From the NCBI GenBank assembly GCA_017648805.1, contig JAGCIC010000148.1, forward strand, positions 1 to 10,050: DNA of 10,050 bases, in the 5' to 3' direction. Below, piece after piece: positions 1 through 7,479 of the stretch. Positions within the stretch are counted from its first letter, which is position 1; each line of letters opens with the position of its first letter. A model generated the notes under the pieces. That model did not search any database. It saw nothing but the letters and a program-made list of their open reading frames with translations, and was not told where the DNA came from. Both the position numbers and the translations under genes were made by a program. Origin of the DNA: Clostridia bacterium. Its GTDB lineage: Bacteria; Bacillota_A; Clostridia; Christensenellales; Aristaeellaceae.

Positions 1-2483
<2,483 letters not shown>

Positions 2484-2497
2484 ACAAAAAACATACA

Positions 2498-2531
2498 AAA
2501 ACCCCGGCAGGAGATATCCTGCCGGGGTTTT
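2498..2531. terminator. Bidirectional intrinsic terminator between rpoC and the convergent reductase gene
   Basis: A perfect 15-bp stem (2498-2512 with 2517-2531) closes on a GATA tetraloop. The core is CCCCGGCAGGA paired with TCCTGCCGGGG, flanked by A4/T4 that gives a U-tract in both directions. On the + strand it lies 14 nt after the rpoC stop codon and ends in TTTTG. On the - strand it lies about 37 nt after the reductase stop and is followed by T-rich sequence (TTTTTGTATGTTTTTT). It therefore most likely stops transcription from both sides. Confidence 0.93.
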
Positions 2532-2568
2532 GTTCGCGCCGCGCGGCCGGTCCGCGGCGCCGTAAGGC

Positions 2569-3495
2569 TTACGGGAGCTTTCTGCCGGAAGCCAGATAGA
2601 GCTTGTACCACTCCTGATGGGTCAGGGTGATGTCCGCGCCTGCGCAGATGTCTTTGAGATGAGCGGGATTCATGGTGCCCGCTATGGCCTGCATGCGCGC
2701 GGGATGGCGGAGTATCCAGGCGATGGCGACGGCGGTCTTGCTGACGGAATACTTTTCAGCAACCTCGGCCAGGGCTTGGTTGAGCTCCGGATACTTGGGG
2801 TCGTCCACGAAGCAGCCCTGGAACATGCCCGCCTGCAGGGGAGACCAGGCCTGTATGGTGATGTCCTTCAGGCGGCAGTAGTCGATAAGGCCGTTGTCGC
2901 GGTCTATGGAGCGCTCCGTGGTCAGGTTGTTGACGTACAGGCCCGTGTCGATCAGCTGGGTCTGGTCCAGAGAGAACTGCAGCTGGTTGATGACCAGGGG
3001 CTGCTTTACGTATTTGCCCAGTAGCTCCAGCTGGCCGGGGGAGACGTTGCTCACGCCGAAGTACCTTACCTTGCCCTGGGTGTGCAGCGTGTCGAACGCC
3101 TCCGCCACCTGCTCGGGCTCGTACAGCAGGTCGGGACGGTGCAGCAGCAGCACGTCCAGGTAGTCGGTCCTGAGCCTTGAAAGGCTTTCCTCGGCGCTGG
3201 TGATTATGTCGTCACGGCTCCAGTCGAATTCCCGGCGGTCGAAGTGCAGGCCGCACTTGCTCTGGATGTATACGTCTTCACGCCTGAGACCCGCAAGCCT
3301 GAACGCGTCGCCGAAGCGCGTTTCCGCTTCGCCGTTGCCGTAACAGGTGGCATGGTCGAAGAAATTGACGCCGCAGCTTACCGCTGTGGTCAGCATCCCG
3401 GCGGCTGCCTGAACGCTGAGCGCGGGCATGCGCATGCAGCCCAGCACTATGGCAGAGGCGCCTTTGGGTCCGCTTACGATGTTTATCAGCTTCAT
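2569..3495 (-). CDS. Aldo/keto reductase (YdhF-like)
   Basis: Predicted cytoplasmic NADPH-dependent oxidoreductase of the aldo/keto reductase superfamily, 308 residues, a normal length. The catalytic tetrad is visible: D47 and Y52 in FFDHATCYGNGEAE, K80 in VYIQSKCG, and H119 in LLLHRPD. The segments GKVRYFGVSN (141-150) and AWSPLQAG (216-223) match the barrel strands that hold substrate and cofactor. Overall similarity, from memory, is closest to E. coli YdhF. The reading frame stays open to 3531, but I chose the ATG at 3495 because GGGAGGGAC sits 4-8 bases before it; the upstream ATGs have no such site. It is convergent with rpoC and downstream of tRNA-Ser on the same strand. The physiological substrate cannot be told; members of this family are often annotated only as general carbonyl reductases. 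Confidence 0.93.
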   Translation of the reverse strand: MKLINIVSGPKGASAIVLGCMRMPALSVQAAAGMLTTAVSCGVNFFDHATCYGNGEAETRFGDAFRLAGLRREDVYIQSKCGLHFDRREFDWSRDDIITSAEESLSRLRTDYLDVLLLHRPDLLYEPEQVAEAFDTLHTQGKVRYFGVSNVSPGQLELLGKYVKQPLVINQLQFSLDQTQLIDTGLYVNNLTTERSIDRDNGLIDYCRLKDITIQAWSPLQAGMFQGCFVDDPKYPELNQALAEVAEKYSVSKTAVAIAWILRHPARMQAIAGTMNPAHLKDICAGADITLTHQEWYKLYLASGRKLP

Positions 3496-3514
3496 ATATG
3501 TCCCTCCCGCATAT

Positions 3515-3533
3515 ATTTGCATATATTGCAAAT
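3515..3533. promoter_or_regulatory. Operator-like AT-rich palindrome upstream of the reductase gene
   Basis: ATTTGCATATATTGCAAAT is an inverted repeat with 7-bp arms (3515-3521 and 3527-3533) around a 5-base centre. It lies 20 bases upstream of the reductase start codon, where a -10 region or an operator is expected. No convincing -35 box was found, so a protein-binding role is an inference from symmetry and position only. Confidence 0.35.
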
Positions 3534-3555
3534 CCGAACCTGTACGGGTCCGGAT
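3532..3555 (-). terminator. Possible weak terminator after tRNA-Ser
   Basis: On the - strand, 15 nt past the tRNA 3' end, ATCCGGACC pairs with GGTTCGGAT (9 bp including one G-T pair) around a 6-base loop. Only a short ATTTG-like tail follows, so termination would be weak. It might instead be a processing hairpin or let transcription run on into the reductase gene 36 bases further. Confidence 0.3.
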
Positions 3556-3570
3556 CTTGCTTTTTTGACG

Positions 3571-3656
3571 CGGAGGCGGTGGGATTCGAACCCACGAGGG
3601 CTTTCACCCTACCTGATTTCGAGTCAGGGCCGTTATGACCGCTTCGATACGCCTCC
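3571..3656 (-). tRNA. tRNA-Ser (anticodon CGA)
   Basis: An 86-nt tRNA folds cleanly on the - strand. The acceptor stem is GGAGGCG with CGCCTCC, followed by discriminator G. The anticodon stem CCTGA/TCAGG holds loop CTCGAAA with anticodon CGA (plus-strand 3619-3621), which reads UCG serine codons. A long variable arm (GGG/CCC stem) marks a class II tRNA, and the T arm is GTGGG-TTCGAAT-CCCAC. The 3' CCA is not encoded and must be added afterwards. No clear promoter was seen just upstream. Confidence 0.96.
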
Positions 3657-3660
3657 ATAC

Positions 3661-3677
3661 GGGCTGCGGGGCAGCCC
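3661..3677. repeat. Short GC-rich hairpin next to tRNA-Ser
   Basis: GGGCTGC (3661-3667) pairs with GCAGCCC (3671-3677) around a GGG loop, 4 bases upstream of the tRNA 5' end. On the + strand it is followed by TTT. It may act as a tRNA precursor processing feature or be part of the neighbouring repeat block. Confidence 0.6.
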
Positions 3678-3684
3678 TTTGCTC

Positions 3685-3706
3685 CAAATGAAACGGGTTT
3701 CATTTG
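3685..3706. repeat. Perfect 9-bp hairpin
   Basis: CAAATGAAA (3685-3693) pairs perfectly with TTTCATTTG (3698-3706) around a CGGG tetraloop. It sits 30 bases upstream of the tRNA 5' end. It has no U-tract that would make it a terminator in either direction. Confidence 0.65.
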
Positions 3707-3782
3707 AAGCAGTTTGGTTTGTGCCGTATTATGGGCCGTTTTGCCGAAACGCGCCGCGACGCGCGTCTGTGCGCCGGGGGAC

Positions 3783-3834
3783 CGGTTTTTTCTGAAATCA
3801 CTGCGGTGATTTCCGGGCGAAAAAACCGCAGTGA
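3783..3834. repeat. Composite inverted repeat with alternative pairings
   Basis: Three pairings share this segment. CGGTTTTTTC (3783-3792) pairs with GAAAAAACCG (3819-3828). GAAATCAC (3794-3801) pairs with GTGATTTC (3806-3813) inside it. TCACTGCGGT (3798-3807) pairs with ACCGCAGTGA (3825-3834), which excludes the other two. The first two together form one long arm; the third is a mutually exclusive stem. Role unknown. Confidence 0.65.
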
Positions 3835-3881
3835 AGCGATTGTCTGCTCCGCTCGTCAAAGCTCGCTTCGCCCCAATCGCT
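3835..3881. repeat. 8-bp inverted repeat flanking a GCTCG-rich core
   Basis: AGCGATTG (3835-3842) is inverted as CAATCGCT (3874-3881). The 31 bases between contain GCTCG twice (3851-3855 and 3861-3865). It abuts the composite repeat and appears to be part of the same block. Confidence 0.5.
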
Positions 3882-3915
3882 CCTCGGACCGGCAAAGCCG
3901 CTCCTGCGGATTGAA

Positions 3916-3938
3916 TTGGAGGGGCTTAACCCCTCCAA
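3916..3938 (-). terminator. Candidate terminator of the infC-rpmI-rplT operon
   Basis: Reading the - strand, 44 nt past the rplT stop, TTGGAGGGG pairs with CCCCTCCAA (9 bp, no mismatch) around a TTAAG loop. The stem is strong, but the tail is only TTCAAT, not a proper U-run. It is the best operon-end signal in this gap, though it could equally be one more unit of the inverted-repeat block. Confidence 0.4.
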
Positions 3939-3981
3939 ACTGCCCCGGATCTATCCGAACCCTTAACGGCGATGAGCTTTT

Positions 3982-4332
3982 TTAGGCGTTCTTGACCTTC
4001 TCGCACAGGGCGGTGAAAGCCGCGGCGTCGTTGATGGCCAGCTCGGAGAGCATCTTGCGGTTGATGTCGATGCCGTTCTTCTTCAGACCGTCCATAAGGC
4101 GGCTGTAGGACAGGCCGTTCATCCTGGCGCCGGCGTTGATGCGGGCGATCCACAGGCGGCGGAAGTCACGCTTCTTCATTTTGCGGCCGACGAAAGCGTA
4201 ACGCAGGGAACGTCTCACCTGCTCGCTGGCGGCACGGTACTGCTTGGATTTTGCTCCGAAATAACCCTTTGAAAGCTTAAATATCTTGCGGCGTTTCTTT
4301 ACGGCGTTAACCGCGCGCTTAATTCTTGCCAT
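3982..4332 (-). CDS. rplT: 50S ribosomal protein L20
   Basis: A 116-residue primary 23S rRNA-binding protein needed early in 50S assembly. The basic N-terminal arm ([26 protein letters not shown]) and the conserved core with [26 protein letters not shown] identify it without doubt, and the length is typical. Its ribosome site TAAGGAGG (plus-strand 4342-4349) overlaps the rpmI stop codon, with 14 bases between the two genes, so the pair is translationally close. In Bacillus-type Firmicutes, L20 also represses this operon by binding the infC leader; the leader described at 5085-5230 is the place where that would happen here. Confidence 0.98.
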   Translation of the reverse strand: MARIKRAVNAVKKRRKIFKLSKGYFGAKSKQYRAASEQVRRSLRYAFVGRKMKKRDFRRLWIARINAGARMNGLSYSRLMDGLKKNGIDINRKMLSELAINDAAAFTALCEKVKNA

Positions 4333-4346
4333 TTATGTCGTCCTCC

Positions 4347-4544
4347 TTACTTGTAGGGAATAAGCTTCTTCATGGTGCGGCCTTCAACGGGCGTAAGGAA
4401 CGCGGCCTTGCGCAGGTTGCGGGTACGCTTGGTAGGCTTCTTGGTAAGTATGTGGCGCTTAAAGGCCTGAGCGCGCTTTACTCTTCCGCTTTTGGTAATG
4501 CTGAAACGCTTCGCGGCGCCAGAGTGGGTCTTCTGTTTGGGCAT
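4347..4544 (-). CDS. rpmI: 50S ribosomal protein L35
   Basis: A 65-residue, very basic 50S subunit protein. The opening [14 protein letters not shown] and the central [14 protein letters not shown] are diagnostic of L35, and the length is that of the family. AAGGAGG lies 8 bases before the ATG at 4544. It is the middle gene of infC-rpmI-rplT, 27 bases after infC, and must share the infC promoter because no other promoter is visible between them. Confidence 0.98.
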   Translation of the reverse strand: MPKQKTHSGAAKRFSITKSGRVKRAQAFKRHILTKKPTKRTRNLRKAAFLTPVEGRTMKKLIPYK

Positions 4545-4571
4545 GGGGTTTTCCTCCTTCTGTGTGAATGC

Positions 4572-5084
4572 TTACTTGGAGTCCTTGGGGGCCAGGAGCA
4601 TGGTCATGCTGCGGCCCTCCAGAGCCGGTTTCTTTTCCACGGTGCCGTAATCCTTGATCCTGTCGGCGAACATCTGCATGACTTCGGTGCCGATCTCGCT
4701 GTGGGCGATCTGACGCCCGCGGAAGCGGATGGATACCTTGACTTTGCAGCCGTCCTGCAGGAATTTAGCCGCCTGGCGGAACCTTACGTCGATGTCGTGG
4801 TCTTCGATGGTGGCGCTCAAGCGCACTTCCTTTGTCTCTATTATCTTCTGATTTTTGCGGATCTCCTTCTCGCGCTTGCTCTGTTCGAAACGGTACTTGC
4901 CGTAATCCATGAGCTTGCACACGGGGGGCTTGGCGGCGGGAGCGATGTTGACCAGGTCCAGCTGCTTTTCCTCAGCCAGCCTTAACGCCTGAACGGTGGG
5001 CATTATACCCAGCTGTTCGCCGTTTTCGTTTACGACGCGCACCTCGCGCTCGCGGATATCCTCGTTGATAGTCAGATCGTTGAT
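4572..5084 (-). CDS. infC: Translation initiation factor IF-3, with an apparent ATC start codon
   Basis: IF-3 binds the 30S subunit, keeps it apart from 50S and proofreads the start codon and initiator tRNA. The predicted protein has 170 residues. It has the IF3-N domain (about 1-72, with NEDIREREVRVVNENGEQLGIM and the signature KLMDYGKYRFEQSK), a Lys/Glu-rich linker helix, and the IF3-C domain (about 82-165). The frame stays open far upstream, but the family's usual N-terminus falls at INDLTINEDIR. A near-perfect ribosome site GGAGGTG (5092-5098) ends 7 bases before the ATC at 5082-5084. The upstream ATG at 5114 would put that ribosome site inside the coding sequence, and a TTG at 5264 coincides with the -35 box, so both are rejected. 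Rare AUU/AUC-type starts are known for infC and let IF-3 limit its own synthesis. The family call is certain; the start is likely. Confidence 0.95.
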   Translation of the reverse strand: MNDLTINEDIREREVRVVNENGEQLGIMPTVQALRLAEEKQLDLVNIAPAAKPPVCKLMDYGKYRFEQSKREKEIRKNQKIIETKEVRLSATIEDHDIDVRFRQAAKFLQDGCKVKVSIRFRGRQIAHSEIGTEVMQMFADRIKDYGTVEKKPALEGRSMTMLLAPKDSK

Positions 5085-5091
5085 AGAAACA

Positions 5092-5098
5092 CACCTCC
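5092..5098 (-). promoter_or_regulatory. Ribosome binding site that fixes the infC start
   Basis: GGAGGTG on the - strand matches the anti-Shine-Dalgarno over seven bases and ends 7 nt before ATC (5084). No ATG, GTG or TTG in the infC frame lies at a usable distance, so the site points to the ATC codon. Confidence 0.8.
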
Positions 5099-5120
5099 GT
5101 ATAATCCTGGGCATTGGTAT

Positions 5121-5151
5121 AAAAAAAGACCGGCGCAGCCGCACCGCTCCC
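5121..5151 (-). terminator. Leader terminator of the infC operon (attenuator)
   Basis: On the - strand, CGGTGC pairs with GCGCCG (5146-5141 with 5136-5131) around GGCT. After one G-G mismatch the stem extends by A-T, G-C and wobble pairs, and a run of seven T (5127-5121) follows. It lies between promoter and infC, 37 bases before the start codon, so its folding decides whether the operon is transcribed. Confidence 0.85.
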
Positions 5152-5235
5152 ATAAACGCCCCATGCTTGGAGGCTGTTTTACCACGGCTGGCGATGCCGC
5201 CGGGTGAGAAGCGGTTGCTTCTGCTTTGCTGGTCA

Positions 5236-5264
5236 ATTATATACGGGGACGGCGCGTATGTCAA
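5236..5264 (-). promoter_or_regulatory. Consensus sigma-70/sigmaA promoter of infC-rpmI-rplT
   Basis: TTGACA (plus-strand 5259-5264) and TATAAT (5236-5241) are both perfect hexamers separated by exactly 17 bp. Transcription should start near 5229-5230. Such a perfect promoter fits a highly expressed translation operon that is restrained by a downstream attenuator. Confidence 0.95.
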
Positions 5265-5311
5265 GGGCTTTGGGGGAGTTTACACAAAATTATCGGGAAA
5301 GGCCGTTCAAA

Positions 5312-5346
5312 GGGCGGCAAACGCCGTTTGGGACGGAACGCCGCCC
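5312..5346. promoter_or_regulatory. Inverted repeat between the divergent promoters
   Basis: GGGCGGC (5312-5318) is inverted as GCCGCCC (5340-5346), and inside it lies the interrupted palindrome CAAACG-C-CGTTTG (5318-5330). It sits just upstream of the -35 box of the rightward promoter, at about -41 to -75. This position would suit an activator or operator site for the sugar genes, but no regulator gene is in the window. Confidence 0.35.
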
Positions 5347-5351
5347 GAAAC

Positions 5352-5380
5352 TTGACTAATACCGGCCAAAAGAGTATAAT
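5352..5380 (+). promoter_or_regulatory. Strong promoter of the rightward isomerase/oxidoreductase genes
   Basis: TTGACT (5352-5357, one mismatch to consensus) and TATAAT (5375-5380, perfect) are separated by exactly 17 bp. Transcription should start near 5387, giving a leader of about 29 nt that contains only the AGGAGG ribosome site (5403-5408). Confidence 0.9.
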
Positions 5381-5415
5381 CAAAATAGTATATTATGCCT
5401 GTAGGAGGATAAGAT

Positions 5416-7449
5416 ATGGCAGTGTTTGTGTTGTCCGCCTTCGCCGACGAGGCGGGCCAGAGCCTGGACGTACAGATAGACGCGCTCAAGAAGGCGGGCA
5501 TCGCCACGCTGGAGATGCGGGGCGTGAACGGCAAGAGCGTCAAGGACCTGACGGACGAGGAAGCCCTTGCGGCCCGTAAGCAGCTGGACGAAGCGGGCAT
5601 AAGGGTGGCGTCCATGGGTTCGCCCTTCGGCAAGATCTCGATCACCGACGACTTCGAGCCCCATTTCAGGGAGTTTGAGCGGGCGCTCAGGCTGTGCCGG
5701 ATACTGGGCACGGACCGCATGAGGATGTTCTCCTTCTACATCCCCAAGGGAGAGGATCCCGCCAAATACCGCGGGGAAGTGTTTGCCAGGCTGGAAAAGA
5801 TGCTTGACGCCGCCGAGAAAGAGGGCGTGAAGCTGTGCCACGAAAACGAGAAAGGCATCTACGGCGACGTGGCTGCCCGCTGCCTGGACCTGTATAAGCA
5901 TTTTGACGGCAGGCTCAAGCTGGTGTTCGACCCGGCCAACTTCGTGCAGTGCGGCGAAAAACCCATCGAGAACTTCGCCCTGCTCAAGGACTACATATAC
6001 TACATGCACATCAAGGACGCGTTCGCCAAAGACGGCAGCGTGGTGCCCAGCGGCTGCGGAGACGGCAGCGTGCCCGAGATAATCAAGGGGCTCACGCCCC
6101 GGGCGCAGGAAATGGTGCTGTCGGTGGAACCCCACTTAAAGGTGTTCGACGGCATAAAGAACCTGCAGGGCGAGGAACTCAAGACCGCTTTCAGCTATCC
6201 GGACAGCATGACCGCTTTCCAGGCGGCGGCGGACGCGATAAAGGGAATACTTACGGCGCAGAACTTTCACACTGAAAAAACGGGGGTATGGTGCAATATG
6301 GATAAGGTGAGACTCGGCATTATCGGCGTGGGCAACATCGGTTCCAGCCACGCGAAGAACCTCATTGAAGGCAAAGTGAACGGCATGGTATTGAGCGCCA
6401 TCGCCGACCTTAAGCCCGAAAGGCGCCAGTGGGCGCAGGAGAACCTGCCCGGCGTGGCGGTGTTCGACGACGCGGAAAAGATGATGGACAGCGGTCTGGT
6501 GGACGCGATAATCGTGTGTACGCCCCACTACGACCATCCCCGCCTGGTGAGGCTGGCGCTCTCCAAGGGCCTGCACGCCATGAGCGAGAAGCCCGCGGGC
6601 GTGTACACCAAGGCGGTCAGGGAGCTTAACGAATACGCGGTCAAGCAGGACAAGATCTACGCCATAATGTTCAACCAGCGCACCAACTGCGTGTACCGCA
6701 AGATGAAGGAGATCATCGCCAGCGGCGAGATGGGCCAGATCCGCAGGACCAACTGGATCATCACCAACTGGTTCCGCTCCCAGTCCTACTACGATTCCGG
6801 CGCCTGGCGCGCCACCTGGGACGGCGAGGGCGGCGGCGTGCTGCTCAACCAGTGCCCCCACAACCTGGACCTGTGGCAGTGGATCTGCGGCATGCCCTCC
6901 AAGGTGCGCGCGTTCTGCCACAACGGAAAATGGCACGACATAGAGGTGGAAGACGATGTGACCGCGTACGTGGAGTACCCCAACGGAGCCACGGGCGTGT
7001 TCGTAACCACCACCAGCGATTCCCCCGGCACCAACCGCTTCGAGGTCGACCTGGACGGCGGCCAGCTGGTGTGCGAGGACAACAAGCTCATCATGAAGAA
7101 GCTTGAGATCTCCATCCCCGAGTTCCACAAGACCTATACCGGCGGCTTCGGCTGGCCGCCCCGCAAGGAGTTCGAGGTGGAGACGGACGGGCTCAATCCC
7201 CAGCACGTGGGCGTGCTGCAGGCTTTCGCGGACAAGATACTGGGCAGGGGCGAACTGGTGGCTGACGGCGTGGAAGGCATAAACGGCCTGACCATCTCCA
7301 ACGCCATGCACTTATCCAGCTGGCTGGACAAGACCATCGAGCTGCCCATCGACGAAGACCTGTTCCTGAGCGAGCTCAACAAGCGCAGGGCCACCTCCAA
7401 GGCGAAGAAGGACGGAGGCAAGACCCTGGACACCGCCAACACCTATTGA
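5416..7449 (+). CDS. Fused sugar isomerase/epimerase (TIM barrel) and Gfo/Idh/MocA oxidoreductase
   Basis: One uninterrupted 677-residue frame holds two enzymes normally coded separately. Residues 1-280 are a xylose-isomerase-like TIM barrel of the AP endonuclease 2 superfamily, with likely metal ligands E143 (CHENEKG), D172 (VFDPANF), H198 (YMHIKD) and E238 (LSVEPH). Residues 295-677 are a Gfo/Idh/MocA dehydrogenase: Rossmann motif GVGNIG (304-309), EKP (391-393, Lys in catalysis and cofactor binding) and H482 in NQCPHNLDLW. The link (281-294) looks like translated spacer. An internal ATG at 6298 begins MDKVRLGIIGVG, exactly where a free Gfo/Idh/MocA protein would start, behind only a weak GGGGG. 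The gene start at 5416 is supported by AGGAGG 7 bases upstream. A true fusion, or two genes merged by an indel in the AAAAAACGGGGG run (6275-6286), are both possible. Substrate unknown, likely a sugar or cyclitol. Confidence 0.88.
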   Translation: MAVFVLSAFADEAGQSLDVQIDALKKAGIATLEMRGVNGKSVKDLTDEEALAARKQLDEAGIRVASMGSPFGKISITDDFEPHFREFERALRLCRILGTDRMRMFSFYIPKGEDPAKYRGEVFARLEKMLDAAEKEGVKLCHENEKGIYGDVAARCLDLYKHFDGRLKLVFDPANFVQCGEKPIENFALLKDYIYYMHIKDAFAKDGSVVPSGCGDGSVPEIIKGLTPRAQEMVLSVEPHLKVFDGIKNLQGEELKTAFSYPDSMTAFQAAADAIKGILTAQNFHTEKTGVWCNMDKVRLGIIGVGNIGSSHAKNLIEGKVNGMVLSAIADLKPERRQWAQENLPGVAVFDDAEKMMDSGLVDAIIVCTPHYDHPRLVRLALSKGLHAMSEKPAGVYTKAVRELNEYAVKQDKIYAIMFNQRTNCVYRKMKEIIASGEMGQIRRTNWIITNWFRSQSYYDSGAWRATWDGEGGGVLLNQCPHNLDLWQWICGMPSKVRAFCHNGKWHDIEVEDDVTAYVEYPNGATGVFVTTTSDSPGTNRFEVDLDGGQLVCEDNKLIMKKLEISIPEFHKTYTGGFGWPPRKEFEVETDGLNPQHVGVLQAFADKILGRGELVADGVEGINGLTISNAMHLSSWLDKTIELPIDEDLFLSELNKRRATSKAKKDGGKTLDTANTY

Positions 7450-7479
7450 CGGTCCATCCGGAAATAAAGGAGAAAACGT

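Larger units (their letters stand above)
3657..3981. other. Gene-free stretch rich in inverted repeats between tRNA-Ser and rplT
   Basis: About 325 bases without a credible gene. Open frames cross it on both strands, but they run through the tRNA or lack ribosome sites and any recognisable domain. The stretch is instead a series of hairpins: 3661-3677, 3685-3706, the composite 3783-3834, the inverted pair 3835-3842/3874-3881, a small CCGC/GCGG hairpin at 3898-3909, and 3916-3938. The density of palindromes suggests an intergenic repeat element or a relic of one, but repetition elsewhere in the genome cannot be seen from this window. Confidence 0.7.
5085..5230 (-). promoter_or_regulatory. infC operon leader RNA with two-state attenuator (L20-leader-like)
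   Basis: The untranslated leader runs from the predicted transcription start (about 5229-5230) to the infC start. It opens with a perfect hairpin AGAAGC-AACC-GCTTCT (5207-5222). A second hairpin follows around 5186-5203 (CGGC/GCCG with an inner GGC/GCC), and an intrinsic terminator lies at 5121-5151. The loop and 3' side of the first hairpin, GCAACCGCTTC (5208-5218), can instead pair with the terminator's 5' arm GGAGCGGTGC (5141-5150) with one bulged A, making an antiterminator. This is the layout expected for attenuation. In Firmicutes the known effector at this locus is L20 itself; that L20 acts here is inference from gene order. Confidence 0.75.

Noticed and set aside
3571..3656. tRNA-Ser as an attachment site for an integrated element
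   Set aside because: No repeat of the tRNA 3' end, integrase or phage-like gene was seen on either side within the window.
3278..3895. 205-codon open frame on the - strand covering tRNA-Ser
   Set aside because: It translates the tRNA (giving the familiar spurious RSGHNGPDSKSGRVKALVGSNPT stretch), runs through the hairpin block and into the out-of-frame start of the reductase gene. No domain and no ribosome site.
3657..3981. CRISPR array in the repeat-rich gap
   Set aside because: The repeats are inverted and all different in sequence; there are no regularly spaced identical direct repeats.
3704..3985. 93-codon + strand frame in the gene-free stretch
   Set aside because: It runs through the inverted repeats and has no ribosome site, no known domain and a biased composition rich in Arg and Ser.
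4572..5264. IF-3 with a 60-residue N-terminal extension
   Set aside because: The extension would begin inside the -35 box and run through the terminator and the ribosome site, so it cannot be the main product.
6136..7311. 391-codon open frame antisense to the Gfo/Idh/MocA half
   Set aside because: Same GC-driven shadow composition, no ribosome site, opposite to a gene with clear active-site motifs.
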